Shown one piece after another: positions 12,885 to 25,384 of a stretch of 64,000 bases of DNA. Within the stretch, counting starts at the first letter, position 1, and every line of letters begins with the position of its first letter. The notes below the pieces were generated by a model. The model was not told where the DNA came from. It saw only the letters and a list, made by a program, of their open reading frames with translations, and ran no database searches. This DNA comes from Lethocerus indicus (lineage: Eukaryota; Arthropoda; Insecta; Hemiptera; Belostomatidae): positions 15,004,001 through 15,068,000 of the forward strand of contig JACDQD010000004.1 in assembly GCA_019843655.1 (NCBI GenBank), given 5' to 3'. Made by a program: the position numbers and the translations under genes.

Positions 12885-13430
12885 GATGTCGGTTAATCGA
12901 AGTTCGCATTTGACGGTCGGAAATGTCGGCCGTTATAAAAGCGAATATCCCAAAGATACTTGGTAAGGGAAGGGCGGTCGTCCAATTCCACCGTCGCTCC
13001 ATCTTAGCCAATATGTCAATACGTGACATATTACTTCATATATGAGGGGGCTCGAGAACTGGGGAGTAGATTAGAATCCCCCCCAGTCGGAGATTAGGGC
13101 GCGATGACGAGAGCTGTCTCCACGGCGATGAACCTGATAACGCGCGAGCCTCTCCGGTGGCAGAAGATGCTCGAATGCTTTTTAAGGGGTTTCACCGACC
13201 ACGGCCGGCGGAGTGGTGTAGTTGGTTCACCGTTCGATCGATACCACCCTTACTGGAGAAAGAGAGAGTGAGAGAAAGAGAGAGAGAGCGAGGGTGGGAG
13301 AGAGGAAAGGGGGGATAGGGAGTGATAAAGGGCAGTGATTTATTTGATAAGACCGGACAATAAAAACTGATAAGGCAGAGTGCCGGTAGAGCCCCCACCC
13401 AGGCATCAAACCGTCATCATCACCACCGTT
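12885..13430. promoter_or_regulatory. GC-rich island with GA tract
   Basis: A GC-rich segment with TTATAAAAG near 12935, a purine-rich GA/GGGA tract at about 13256-13325 and many CpGs. A 55-codon ATG frame at 13104..13271 lies across it but has no family resemblance and runs into the GA repeat, so it was not accepted as a gene. A promoter or enhancer is possible. Confidence 0.3.
13256..13325 (+). repeat. GA-rich simple repeat
   Basis: An imperfect (GA)n/GGGA purine tract on the plus strand, of the kind bound by GAGA-type factors in insects. It is simple sequence. Confidence 0.85.
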
Positions 13431-16400
13431 GCCACCACAATAAATTGAGAACGACCGATACCCGACACCCCCTCGAAACTCTTCAACGTCCTCTATCCGT
13501 TCATTCTTTCGTAACTCGATAACGTTTCGACCGATATTTACTACAGGTCTCCCCTGCCAGAAGTAGTTACGTATTGAAACATTCGATTAATTATCAATAG
13601 ATCGGATCGCTAGGTGAAACAATGAACCAATTTAATCAACCGGTCTGAACTGAATAGACTTTCCCATTTTAAGAACTACAGCCACTAAAAAGTGTAAAGC
13701 TTGAGTGTGATTAATGCATTCTTAAAGAAAGGTCTCGGAGCCCGAATTTGTATTTTATCACACAAATTTCGTTAAGGCAATAAACTTTTCTAAATGGTAT
13801 ACATTTTAGCGAGCTTGTCGTATGGGTATGTGAAGTCAAGCTAATTTTACCGTATTTTGACATGTATTTCTTACTTACCATGAATATACCACGAATACTT
13901 TTATATATCTTAACTGCATAAATTGACATCATGATTTACTATAATTTACTAGTTTTATAAACTAAAAGTATTAAATAAATAGTAGTAATTATTGAGTTAA
14001 TTTGTTGCATAATAAATACGTTTAATTTATAGTTTTATGAATAAATACCTCAAAATTTAATGTTCAACTAACAAAGGTACTCGTCATAAATGCAGAATAA
14101 TTAATGTTAGATAGTTAAATAGACTTAAAAATTGACAATATACCTTTACCAATTTCCATTTCCGGGCTATACCATTATTATCTTTTCCCCTACCCCCAGT
14201 TCGGAATCGTAGCCACGGGGAGGGTTCATTTTATGAGTCCCCAGGGGATTCTAGTGCTCAACACGCTCCAATCATTTTTTTATAACCCCTGCCGCGATCT
14301 CAAGTGGGAACACAGCGAGTGATTCGATGCTTATTCTCCCATTATGATCTGATTCACTAGGATCGTGGACAGGCTCAAATCCATCTGCCACTGAATCAGA
14401 GGAAATAAATAATTAATTCATTACGTCGGCTCCTTTTTTTAGTGCCTGTTTTATTGTCTCAGTTTGTGGAATGTCATACCTTTTAACGAATTTATTCGAT
14501 GCATTAATTGACGTTAACATTAATTAATCCATAAATGTAATAAGTAATTACTAACCAGTAGCGTTCACGGGACACACTAGATTAGGTCAATTATATTTAA
14601 GCATCACTAGATATTGATATAAGATACCTGCGGAAGTAGGCAATCAAATAAACCTCTGTAAATAACGATAAATCGAATGGAATAAACGAATCGAAACGAA
14701 TAAATCGAAAGGTGAATAGGTTAAAGGAGCGCTTCTCAGCCCAGTTATCCCGGTTCAACCGCCACGTTCTAAATAATACATAACAGGTCGTCACACCATC
14801 AGCCGATTTACATGTTATTCGGTTGTATTACTAAATAGAATTTTACTGACAGTGGCGAAAAGTTAAAACTGGTCCAGCACAAGATGATAACTGTCGCGAT
14901 AGCCCACTGTTCCAAGTCTCAATGGGTCGAACAAGGTTTCACCTTAAATTATATACCCAGCTTAACAACTTTAAGAAACATGAAAAACGGAAAAATATTC
15001 GCAGCGATTTATTCTTCCATGTAGCGATTGGGGACAGTGGATATCAATATAGTCTTTAAAACGCATTAACATTGTTATAACAGTGTTAAAGTTAAATTAC
15101 GAGAAGATAGAGTGTATAGCAATGTTGTTATATATTTTATATATTTCTGTTAACTGTACTTTGTTGCCGCGTTAGTTGAATTTTTGTGTTGCTTTGTTGA
15201 TTTGGTCATTGAGTAGGAAATGTCCCGTATTAACCGGTTATTTAATCATAAATTCATTAAGATTTCATAGGTGATTATGAACTTCAAATTACTTTTGATT
15301 CTATATGTATTTCTTAAATTCTTAATCGACAAATCGGAAAAATAAATAATTTTCGCCCACATTTTTTTACTTCATTCAATTTATAAATAGAATGATTAAA
15401 TGAAATGAAAGTTTGGGCAAATTGTAATACCATTGAGCCACATCGATTCTGTCCAACTGGAATGAACAAGCAACAATAAAATGGATCAGTATAGTTTTCG
15501 ACTGGCGCCTGCTGGCAATTCGTGGAACCTGTTTCCTTCTTGGAAATTTCCCATACTGGAGTCAACTTAAATTTCTACTTTTGAAGTGAAATTGAAGACT
15601 TAAGGAAATTTGTTGACTGCTACAAATTACAAGATACAGCGAGCAGATTTAGTTTCGTCTGCTTGTAATTAAAAGTGTACTATTAATTAATGAAAGTCGA
15701 AAATGTTCTGCACCGATTTTTGGCATCTAACACTGTGAGTTCTGTGCAAGCTATCCGCGAATAAACCTAGAACAATAGGGACGTTTTGAGGAGTATGAAA
15801 TTATTTATACGAATATATTCCGAATTATATTCCGAATTATATTCCGGAACTCGAGACACTCGCAATATCGAATTGGAGAGTGGAGCTTTCCGGGAATCGC
15901 TTCTCGCGAAAAGCGGGTGTGTATTACATTTCAGAATACCTCAGTTTATGACAACGTGATGTAAGTTGGGAAGCGGAAAATTAAACGGCGATATGATATG
16001 TTGCATACCTCTTAGTACATATGGGGCGTGAACTGGTTCCTCGAGCTGACACCCAAACTGAAATATGGGAGTTATTTTCTTTATCGCTTTATTTATTAGT
16101 TTTCATAATTATGTCAAGCAACAATTACGTTTTAGAAATAAATTGCCACAATAAGTACCACATTTAGTTGCGTTAATATGGTATCGGATTGGCGAATATT
16201 TAAAACATACAGCGGGATTATAAAAAGTGAAATAAGAAAACATTCGAATGACATTACCAAAATCGCAAAAATTGTTGTATATATAAAGACAATTTTATTC
16301 CAACTGATATAAAAAACGCTTTGAAAAGATAGATATTAAAGTTTTTCATACTAATATTATAAATTAACATTACTTAATATTTTAAGTATTATTAATATTG

Positions 16401-16850
16401 TCATTGTAATTAATAAGTTATAATTATTTATATAACTGTTAATACTATTATTTTGATGTTATGTTAATCTAGAATAATATTAGCCAGGGTTTGGAATTCT
16501 GGTAACCTTTAGTGCCCTCTCGCTGATTTGATCTTCTGATAGATTTTGCGTGCTCACCATCATATGTGCTAATTCGAATTTTGCGATATAAATATGTTCG
16601 AATACCAAAACTCTCAAAACTAATTCAGGTAAAATAGAAAGTGAATACTGAAAAATTAAGATCATACAGGTAGAATAAATCAACCAAATTATATATCAAT
16701 AAATTATAAATTATTTTACCACTTATTTGTATCCTTGTATCGATGGTTTTCTGAATTCGATTGTTACTAGAATAGTTCCCGGTTTTGAGTTTTGAAAGTT
16801 TTACCGGTTGGAAGGGAGCCAGCATCGAATATCCGAAATCGATATTTTTT
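13431..16850. other. AT-rich stretch without a recognised gene
   Basis: No supported coding region. A GC-richer patch at about 14180-14430 carries TTTATG/TTTTAT homeodomain-like words. A 12-bp tandem repeat is at 15815-15850. A 26-nt segment at 15935-15960 is bounded by TTACATTTCAG and GTAAGT and is a speculative micro-exon. Confidence 0.55.
15815..15850. repeat. 12-bp tandem repeat, nearly three units
   Basis: The unit ATATTCCGAATT occurs twice exactly and a third time with changes in its last bases. The repeat core TTCCGAA is palindrome-like. Confidence 0.8.
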
Positions 16851-16859
16851 CAGTTACGA

Positions 16860-17130
16860 ATCTTTGAAGTTAGATTTTAAAGGGGCGGGGAAAAGGGAGC
16901 GGGGGGGGAGTAAAAGTGGGAGAAATAAAGAGGGAGCGAGGGAGGGCGGGCGAGCCAGAGGGAGAGGGATGATGTCTAGTTTTGTTGTCATGGTAACGGG
17001 CCAAAAACTGAGTATTGATCCTTGAAGGGGTTTGTGCGGAGGTGAGGGGGAGGGGCTCACCCCGCCCTTACCAACGACAATGAATACTGGGGCGACCGCA
17101 CGCGCCACCTTCCGTACTCCCCAACGCGCA
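16860..17130. promoter_or_regulatory. GC-rich, purine-rich island with RFX X-box-like site
   Basis: A purine-rich G/GA stretch (about 16880-16970) is followed at 16984-16997 by GTTGTCATGGTAAC. This matches the RFX X-box consensus GTTGCCATGGTAAC at 13 of 14 positions. Beyond it lie further GC boxes (GGGGAGGGGCTCACCCC). RFX factors control ciliary and sensory-neuron genes in animals. A role here is inferred, and no transcription start is identified. Confidence 0.4.
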
Positions 17131-17160
17131 CAATAGCACGTCCCGTTCCTGACTTTAGAC

Positions 17161-18401
17161 GCAACCTAGTGGCCAACCATTCGAACTACTGCACTCTTGA
17201 TTCCATTTTTCCCCTCCACGTAAGCGCCAAATATGAATTTTACTTTTTTAAATTAGGTTCACCATGCTCGTAATTTCGAACGTTTTACAAAAATCACGAA
17301 ACAGAAGAAGAAACATGGCTTCGTAATAAGGCCCGAAGTTGCCAGCGACGGTAATGCATAATATGGAACTCTTAATTGCTTGGCCTAGCCAAGGATTTTT
17401 TGTAGGAATTTCGTTCTGGGAATATTGTTGTATTATATTCAGCACTAATATACGCATTCAGCGTTAATGCTTCCCTGTATGGTTTAAACACACCCAAAAA
17501 CGTCAACATTGATTGGACTGTCAGTGTCAGGATGCTGACAATACAATTCAGTAAGCGGAAAATATTTAAATTAGAAAATTGAATGAAACGAAGTCTCTTC
17601 GTTTACCACTATAAAAATAGAATATTTTATTTTAGAGTTTAACAATGTCCACTCCCTTTATCTGACCTCTTTTTATAAAACGTCACTTCTGATTGAAATG
17701 CTTTGAAAAACTGGTACCAGAGCAATAGTATTGCAATAGTATTTGTTGGTATTAGTATTGGTGATTATCAATGTAACCAAAATTATTTTACTTAAGCATA
17801 AGGAGACTACGGGAAAAAAAGATTTTCCTGTTCACAACGGTAGGCCGTCAAAACCACAAGGAAGTGCGGCCGATACCCGGCAGATGGCTGTTGCGTCTTA
17901 TGAGGTCGAATCGGATCAACATTTAGTTTACATAATAATTTAAACAATTAAATTCGTAATGAACAAGTCGGATCAATTTTATTACGAAAATTAAGTAATT
18001 TTATTGTATTGCACTGGATTAAATCGGAGGATGTAAGAGGCACAACAATTTCTATTAACATTATAAGCGTACATCATTTCTATAAATAAAAATATATAAA
18101 ATATAGTAATATACAGAGATGAAAAAAAGTGACATTTTTCACTAGTTGATCTACAACTGTAGAAATATAGTGAAATATACATAACAAATACAAGTACCAC
18201 CCAGATAAACAACAGATGGAATGTCAAAGTAATTCACCCTTTGATAGCATAGTCTGTGATTACACAATTCTTGTTCTTGTAAAGGAATAGGCAAAATATG
18301 AAAGAAAACATAACAACTGGCATGATATGTCTACTCCATTAACCATAGATTTTTGTCATAATTATTTTTTCTTATTATCCTTCCTACCAATTATAACCGC
18401 T
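17161..18401. other. AT-rich stretch downstream of the receptor gene
   Basis: No gene recognised. This lies 3' of the minus-strand receptor gene and contains only short AT-rich frames. Confidence 0.6.
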
Positions 18402-18407
18402 TTTATT
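18402..18407 (-). terminator. Poly(A) signal of the receptor gene
   Basis: The minus strand reads AATAAA about 30 nt beyond the receptor stop codon. This is close but usable and would give a very short 3'UTR. Confidence 0.5.
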
Positions 18408-18436
18408 ATTGACAAGAAGTTAGTAAACCATAAATA

Positions 18437-19543
18437 TTATTCGGGAGGTTCTTCTGGAATCGGCGGTGGGGAGATGTCGGGGGGAGGAGGAAGTTCCGTT
18501 TGGACGATGCAAGGTATGGGAGTGGACGCTGACGGCGTTGCCGGTGCGGAAGACGGCACTTCGGACGAGGAAGTCGAAAAGAGAAAGTGAGAAAAAGAGG
18601 GGGAGGCAAAGAGAAGAACGAGAAGGGGCCTGTACGAGAGGAGGCCGTAATGGAGACAGGAAAATATCAAGGTGAGGGGGCCGACGGCGCAGGTGTCGGC
18701 CAGGGGCGGAGTGAAGAAACTCGAGGAACCCCCGGCACCCGTTGCGCGGGCAGTGTACAGCAGCGAGGCGAATGATCTGGGGAGGGAAAAGAAGATGTGG
18801 GTAAGGGCCAGGACCGTCCGCAACCGTCCGGAGCATCTCCAGGAGTCGGGAGGGCAGAGGAGGAGAAAGAGGGAGCCGGGAAGGAGGACGAGAGGGAGAG
18901 CCGCCCCGGCACCGTGCACCAAGAACAGATGGCCGTGCTCCAGGTAACAGACCCTGCTGTCCACCGTGGGGCTGACGACGGTCGAGAGGAGGAGGGGCGG
19001 AACGGCTAGGGAGGCGGCCAGAGTCCAGACTAGAGCGAGAGGAAGAGCGGTGGCGGGGCTGGGCGGGAGTGAGATGAGCAACAGGGAGTAGGAGCAGACA
19101 GAAGTGAGGAGGGCGTCCAGGGAGAGAAGTGGGGCGCAGAGGGAGGCCGGCAGAGCGGGCACCCAGCCCCACCGGGAGCCGGCCAACAGCCGGGACAACA
19201 CCGCCAGTTCGGGCCCGGCGACCAGGGCCGCCGCCAGGCACCCGGCCACGCTCACCTGCAGCAATACCACCCCCAGCCAGACCGGCGACCAGTAGCCGCC
19301 CCTAGAGTCTATCGAGGCGGTGTCGTGCCCGGACGTGTCCATCTCGTCCCGGCACCCGCGACGGACCAACCTCGCCGCCAGCAGGCCCGCCAGGCCCCCG
19401 TTCAGCAGCACACCGGGTACCACCACCACACCCACATAGCACCACATATATATCAACATAGAGTCACTTCCGATCACGCTACTTGCGCTCAGTACTTCGT
19501 CGTCGGTATTATTTACCGCCACACTCATGTTGATTATCGACAT
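18437..19543 (-). CDS. Rhodopsin-like 7TM (GPCR) receptor, divergent orphan
   Basis: The product is 368 residues if translation starts at the ATG at 19543; a second in-frame ATG at 19528 is also possible. The N-terminus has two sequons (NMS at about 5, NNT at about 11) and should be extracellular. Seven hydrophobic segments follow, at about 29-60 (with LLNGG, the N1.50 position), 89-110, 136-160, 163-187, 205-230, 242-264 and 284-313. A Cys at the start of TM3 (about 136) and one in the second outer loop (RVCYLE, about 199) fit the class A disulfide. TM5 and TM6 carry prolines at expected places. The DRY motif after TM3 is replaced by LISLPP and NPxxY by SYRPLLVLL, so G-protein coupling may be unusual. 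The C-tail is Ser- and Pro-rich. Codons are strongly G/C-ending in AT-rich surroundings. The ORF contains a perfect donor-like CAG|GTGAGC at 19256/19255 yet stays open through it. Ligand and family are not recognised. Confidence 0.75.
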   Translation of the reverse strand: MSIINMSVAVNNTDDEVLSASSVIGSDSMLIYMWCYVGVVVVPGVLLNGGLAGLLAARLVRRGCRDEMDTSGHDTASIDSRGGYWSPVWLGVVLLQVSVAGCLAAALVAGPELAVLSRLLAGSRWGWVPALPASLCAPLLSLDALLTSVCSYSLLLISLPPSPATALPLALVWTLAASLAVPPLLLSTVVSPTVDSRVCYLEHGHLFLVHGAGAALPLVLLPGSLFLLLCPPDSWRCSGRLRTVLALTHIFFSLPRSFASLLYTARATGAGGSSSFFTPPLADTCAVGPLTLIFSCLHYGLLSYRPLLVLLFASPSFSHFLFSTSSSEVPSSAPATPSASTPIPCIVQTELPPPPDISPPPIPEEPPE

Positions 19544-19554
19544 TTCTATCAACA
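19544..19554 (-). other. 5'UTR end and splice acceptor of the receptor gene
   Basis: Just upstream of the first ATG the minus strand reads TTCTATATTACAG and then TGTTGATAGAA before the ATG. This is a good 3' splice site, placing the exon start at 19554. It implies a non-coding first exon, and the promoter, further upstream on the minus strand (higher coordinates). I did not identify that exon. Confidence 0.5.
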
Positions 19555-19619
19555 CTGTAATATAGAACAATTTATGAAGGAGAAACCGGTACGATTTATG
19601 GTTTACTCCGAATAGTTAA

Positions 19620-20837
19620 ATATAAAAAAGGTGAATGGAAAGATAACTCGATCACTGGATGTCTTATATGTCCGCAAACTAATACGGGCGCATTCCCACC
19701 GATCTCTGAACTGGGACTGAGCCGGAGACACAGCTGTGTTAGGTAGCCGGAGACACATCTGTTTGACATCCGGCAGTTAGGAAGGTCCCCTAATATCGCC
19801 TACCACATTCTAAACTAATACCTACTGCCCCCAAAAAAGTAATTTATGTACGTTATCAAAAACTCGAAAGATCGCACGACTCAATTGGAATAACAATTTG
19901 AAAAGGATGACCCTCGATTTGACGACCGATGCGAGTATAAAGTAACGTATAAGGATATGCAATTTAGTCGTTAGCTGTTGTGTAATGTAAAACTAAAATC
20001 ATTAAAATTCCGGTGCTAAAAAATTAATCAGTATCAACCAATTATGACTGTCGTGGATGTGCGATAAATCTTTCGGATTCGCTATAGGAATCTTCTGGAA
20101 ATGAATTGGATGCGGAATCATATCGGCGACAGTTTATTTAAGCTGACCTATATTTTCCGATATTGTTCTATATCGGGTTGTTTACCAAACAAGTCCAGCA
20201 GAGATATATAACTCGGTCGAGAAGTGGGGGCTGAGAGAGGCTATAACTTAAAACTTGTCTGTAAAACTTAACCCCTGACCGCGGCCACAATTCAAACTTG
20301 TTTACCCGACAGATCGCCCCAGACGGCCGGATCGATCTACGGGGAGAATAGCGGTGACAGAAAAGGAATTTGGATATTTTGTTGGGAAGTTTTACTGCAA
20401 TCCTATCGTATTTGTCGACGAACAATAACACTAATTGAGGCGAGTGCTCCAATATCCTTTGTGCTGGGGCGCTCTAAATTCCCTGTACTGATTTACGCAC
20501 GGTCTACGGTCGCTTTCAGCCCGCTGTCGGGAATCCAGTGTAATACTCTGGTATTGTAGTCCTATTGAAAAGGCGAGGGAGGAGAGGGACGCCCTGGTCG
20601 AGAACTGGGTCTTTGGTTGAGTTGTGAGGGGGAGGGGTCAATAGTGATGTCGGGTCTCTAAAAAAGGTTCTTCGGTAATGGTGGTACTGGGTTATACAGT
20701 ACCACCAACAGAGCGATCGCACTGTTCCTACATCTGCTTCGAATTAACTCTTATTTTCCGCCTGCCAGTGAATACTTCACACCAACTAGTACCAGAATCA
20801 GAATCGAATGCATCATTCCAAATTTCTTTTATCTCAG
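19620..20837. other. Upstream flank of the receptor gene, no gene recognised
   Basis: Mostly AT-rich, with a GC-richer patch at about 20220-20370 containing CTGACCGCGG. A similar ACCCC(TCT)GACCGCGG block recurs near 23505. The receptor's 5' exon or promoter could lie here but I cannot pinpoint it. Confidence 0.45.
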
Positions 20838-20876
20838 AATGAATTTTAGGAAAATGGAAGTTTTTTTCGTAGCAAG
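20838..20876 (+). CDS. Candidate short first coding exon (12 codons)
   Basis: The acceptor AAATTTCTTTTATCTCAG ends at 20837 and the donor GTAGCAAG|GTGAGT follows 20876; both are close to consensus. Of three frames only one is open, and it begins with ATG at 20839 and encodes MNFRKMEVFFVA before splitting a codon (phase 2). A hydrophobic start like this would suit the beginning of a signal peptide. None of the three strong downstream acceptors tested (21164, 22210, 24445) gave a convincing continuation, so the gene is unidentified. Chance pairing of splice sites in AT-rich DNA is possible. Confidence 0.28.
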
Positions 20877-21662
20877 GTGAGTCTCAATTTCTAGATTTCT
20901 TTTTATTATCATTAATGATAGATGTGCAACATATATGTTTCTTTTTACGTGAACGAGGGTTTTAACATAAAATTATAGACTCATGAATATTGTTATTATT
21001 GAAATCAGAACCGAATAAAGAGTTATGAGGTCATTATACGTGTTATGAATTTGAAAACAAGTATGGTTGATTCGGTGATTCATATTTCAATCTTACGTGC
21101 GCCTATCTCAACAGTTACCTGGTGGTAGGTTGACCACAAAATTTAAAACATTATATTTCAGCCGTTCACAGTAGGAAATTCCACCCATCTAGATTGGTTT
21201 CGCTAAAAGGTGTATATTCGTAAAGATTTATTGAAAAATTTTAATATCTGTGTTAAACAAACCCGAATAATAATCATATCAGACAACTTTTAGATTAAAA
21301 ACCTTCTGTAAATTAATTCATGAGAAGAGGCCTTATCTAAATTTAAACAGAAAGGGCTATGATATTACGTTGTTTTAATCGAGAACCCCACTTCAGAAAA
21401 CTTTAATTAACTTTACTTATTTAACACAGACCATCCCTCGCGGCGTAAATGGGTCTTCTCTGGTGACGAAACCACAATTTTATGGGGGTTCTCCTGTACC
21501 GGAGAATTTTCAATAAAAAAACTCCTCTTCTCATCGCAGTCCCTTTGCCTCGCCATCCCTCTTTATCCCGTTCCTCTGGGATGGTTCCGGTAGAAAAAGG
21601 ACAATTGGTCCCCGAGGGAGAAATGAGAAGAGATAGAGATCTAAAGAAAGCTAGAGGGCAGT

Positions 21663-21665
<3 letters not shown>

Positions 21666-21699
<34 letters not shown>
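21666..21699 (+). repeat. (GA)n microsatellite
   Basis: A pure GA dinucleotide run, purine-rich on the plus strand, followed by a G run. Confidence 0.95.
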
Positions 21700-21704
<5 letters not shown>

Positions 21705-24700
21705 CCGGTATTGAGTTCCACCGAGGGGATTCTTTCTCTTTCCCGTCTGAGTACCCTCCATTGTCTTGGTTTTGCGGCCGCATTAAACTTGTACTTGACA
21801 CTATAAAGACGACAAGTCGAGACAGTAAGTAAAACAGTATGCCGGGCAGAGCCATGTATCTCCGCAACGATCTGCCACTCACACCAAACTAATGACACCG
21901 TTAATAAATTTCCAAGGAGCGTGCCATTTAAAAAAGCAATTTTATTTGTAGAAGCAATATTGCAATGTAGATAGGGAGTCATTCTTTTCCACAGTATACT
22001 TTAGCACAAGAATTATCAGGGGAACATCAGTTAATTTTGAAAATATTTCACTGCTTAAAACACTTTGATTGCGCAATATAAAAGAAGAAAAACAAACAAC
22101 AAACACTTTGGTCTTTGTACAATCAGGGAATAGTAAATAAAGTAAATATAAGTAATACAAAATAAATATTAAGTGTCAAATAAGAAACCAAATGAATATT
22201 CCTAATTTCAGTTTCTGGAGGAGAAATAATTCTTATGTACTAGGATAAAAGTTGAGAGGAACAAAAACTTATTTAATCTCAGATTAGAGCCTGATAAGTT
22301 AGAGCCTCTGATTTAGTTGAATTAAGAACAATTAAATATTTGATAAATTGATATTTACTAACAATGATTATTGAAATCGTTATGGATGCTTAAACTTTAA
22401 ATGTATGGTCGGACAAAGCTATTTACAAAAATAATAAGTTGTACTTGACATAATCTATACTGTTGATGGCAAAAGCCGATGATGGTCACATATACGAAAG
22501 CTTTGGGTAATCACGCAAATGAATTTCGCACATTTGTTTAATCAGATTATACTACTTACATAATTGGTTAATTAGAACAATTCTACATCCGTATATAAAT
22601 AATATATAATTATATACTCATATTAATTTAACCACGCTGCAGTATTTAAATGTTATTTGCCGTCACCATTATGATTAAATGATTAGTGTGATCTATTTTC
22701 TCTTTATTTGTATATCCGCTATTTTTATTTTAGAAACTTATGGTCGAGCGATTGTCTGGTTGGTGGGTACGATAATGCGTTACAACTCCTTAATATATGT
22801 TCAAGATTCTGGTTGCTGGCATCCGTATACAGGAATAAGAACACTTGACGCACATTTACACCAGCGTTCTACGTAGCATCTGGAGGCAATAAAAGTAGAT
22901 AATGTCCTTTCGGGCGGGGGAACAAACATTGCAACGTTATTCTATTCAGCGTTATCTTTTAGCAGAATACTAGCAAGTACAACTTTCTTTTAAGACAATG
23001 GAAATGGTCCATCATGTTGAAGGCTTAGAAAAAAGAATACCATATAAAGTTACATTTTAAGCCTACGCTTTCACCACATGCCGATGCCCTCTAACGAGGA
23101 TATTGCGACGATATCTAATACATCTGCTTACGACAATTATCTCTGTACCGAAAAAACAGTCCACGGGCAATGAATGCCTCATCGGTTCGGTTTCGAAACA
23201 AAACACTGGTTTTATTTCCTTCACATTATTATGTTAAAATTCTTAAATTAAAATTGCCATGTTTAAACACGATTTAGGTAACAGATCAGTAAAAGCTTTT
23301 CATAAGTTGCGTAGTTTTCATTTTGTCTTTGTTCTTTTTATATAGCCCATTGGCTTGTAAAATAACGTGGATAAGGTGCACAGCGCTGTGGAGGACTTGG
23401 ATAAATTACATTTCGTTCCCGACTATCGACGGTGTAATTCACTTAAAACGGTATTGGAGATAAATTGTCGGATGGGGGCTGACGGATGATTTATGCGTTG
23501 TTTACCCCTCTGACCGCGGTGAAATTCACGGCGAGCGAACGAACGCACGGCCTTACTTTTATGTTAGGACTTTTTATTTTATAAACTATTGAACGCCGTT
23601 GCGACAGGATACGTCTAATAACTACAATGAAACATGGCGGATGTTTAATTGCGTAATATTGCATGGAGAAATTCCTGCAGACAACAAATTTAGTTTAAAT
23701 TTTACTCATACACCTGTATGGGTAAACATCCTTTAAAGGCCCTACTCAAGTCGATAGGCTGGTTGGAAAAGTCCGATGTTAGATAGCTTCACTCAATTTT
23801 ACCAATGCTTTCGCTCAATATGTTAACATTTTATCACATTTACTGAGTCGCATTTCAAGGGGCCTCCATTTCTGTGGGTTTTCCATTCTATAAAGCAATG
23901 AACATTCTCTTACAAATGTTCATCGCAACCACCCGCGTGTAATTAAAGTCCGTTGTCTGTCCCGCCAAATTCTCTTACATTACACAACATGGTGACAGAA
24001 TTAGTGTTAGACACCGCACGGGTCACCAGAGGCCCAACATCCCAACGGCCCCATTAACACTGCGCACTGACTGCAAAACAATTACACGTCGACATATAAA
24101 ACACTAAGCAACTCCAACTAAAGATTACTAAAGGGTACTGAAAATGGCGAGAAGGCGATTCTGTTTAGCACATGGACATTCAGCGAGTTGAGACAAAGGA
24201 TTTCAAGAATTTTGAGTATAAATAGTTTATTAATAATAACAATACTAATTTAACAAACTCAGATCTGTTGCAACAAGTATAACAATAGAAGTTACTGTTT
24301 TATAGAATTGTTTTTAAAAATTAACTAGCCCTATAAAATTCAGTTTAAAAAGGTATTTCGGGGTTACGAGAGTGGATTAATACTTTTAGAGTATTTTTTC
24401 AACACCGCAGTCTCTCAATTGAATTAGATTTATTAATTTTCAGCCAAATGATTCTCTCCATACCGAACTGGTTCATTAAATTGTTTCAATGAAACAATTT
24501 TCCGGGGGTTATAAAAAATCAAATCCGTTCAAAATTTTAGCAGTTACGATAGTTACGGTAAGGCGGTTTGACAATGACGAATGGACCGATGGAAGATAAT
24601 AAAAGGGACAGAGTAAAAATATTCGCGAGTCGCGTTTATCGCCGATCATTATAGAGTGGCCTGGTGTTTTCTAACTCGGAGGAATAAAATTTTCTAGCGA

Positions 24701-25384
24701 AAACGAGATGTCATTATTAAAGCGATAAGGATATTTGTGATGCCAACTGGAGTGGAGCTCTGCGTTCTAATCATTATTATGCATACAAACCCCATTGCTA
24801 GTCCGCCAGTGTCCATTTGCATTCAAGAACCGACATCAATTGTCCTATTTCGCTGGGGCCGTTATTTCACTAGTCTGCTAGTACACAATTGGAGCCTAAG
24901 CCTCCGATCCTGTCCTTAAAGTAAGTCAGTCGCCTTTACTTGAAACTTGAGTTCTACTCACAGACAGTGTTGTTCCGTTCAATGTAAATTAATTATTCTG
25001 AGACTAATAATTTATAAAAAGTTTCCTACGGCCACTTTTGCTGATAACATTTAGAATATGAAATGTTACTTCATGCTTTCGCTGCTTGCAATTCGCATAT
25101 ATTGATGTTTCTCATTTATCGGATAGACAGAATAATCGATAGGGTGATCCATGTTTTAGAAGCAATTCAGCTTATGATCATTTCGAGAGCACTAAATAAA
25201 ATTTCACAGAATTCCTTCAATGATCGCCCAGTATGGAACGTCTTGTCCGCAGAGCGCACATATGCGTCCAACTCTGGACCAAAAAATATCCTTTCATTTG
25301 TTGTGTCCTGCCCATTCATCTCCGCTATTGGGCGGGGAAGTGATGAAAGATGTTTGAGGAAAGAATGCTCCGTCGATTTGATGG

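Noticed and set aside
13104..13271. 55-codon ATG frame in a GC-rich island
   Set aside because: It runs into a GA repeat for its stop, lacks splice context and has no recognisable protein character.
18590..19200. Several plus-strand Lys/Arg/Glu/Gly-rich frames
   Set aside because: They are antisense shadows of the GC-rich receptor gene on the minus strand.
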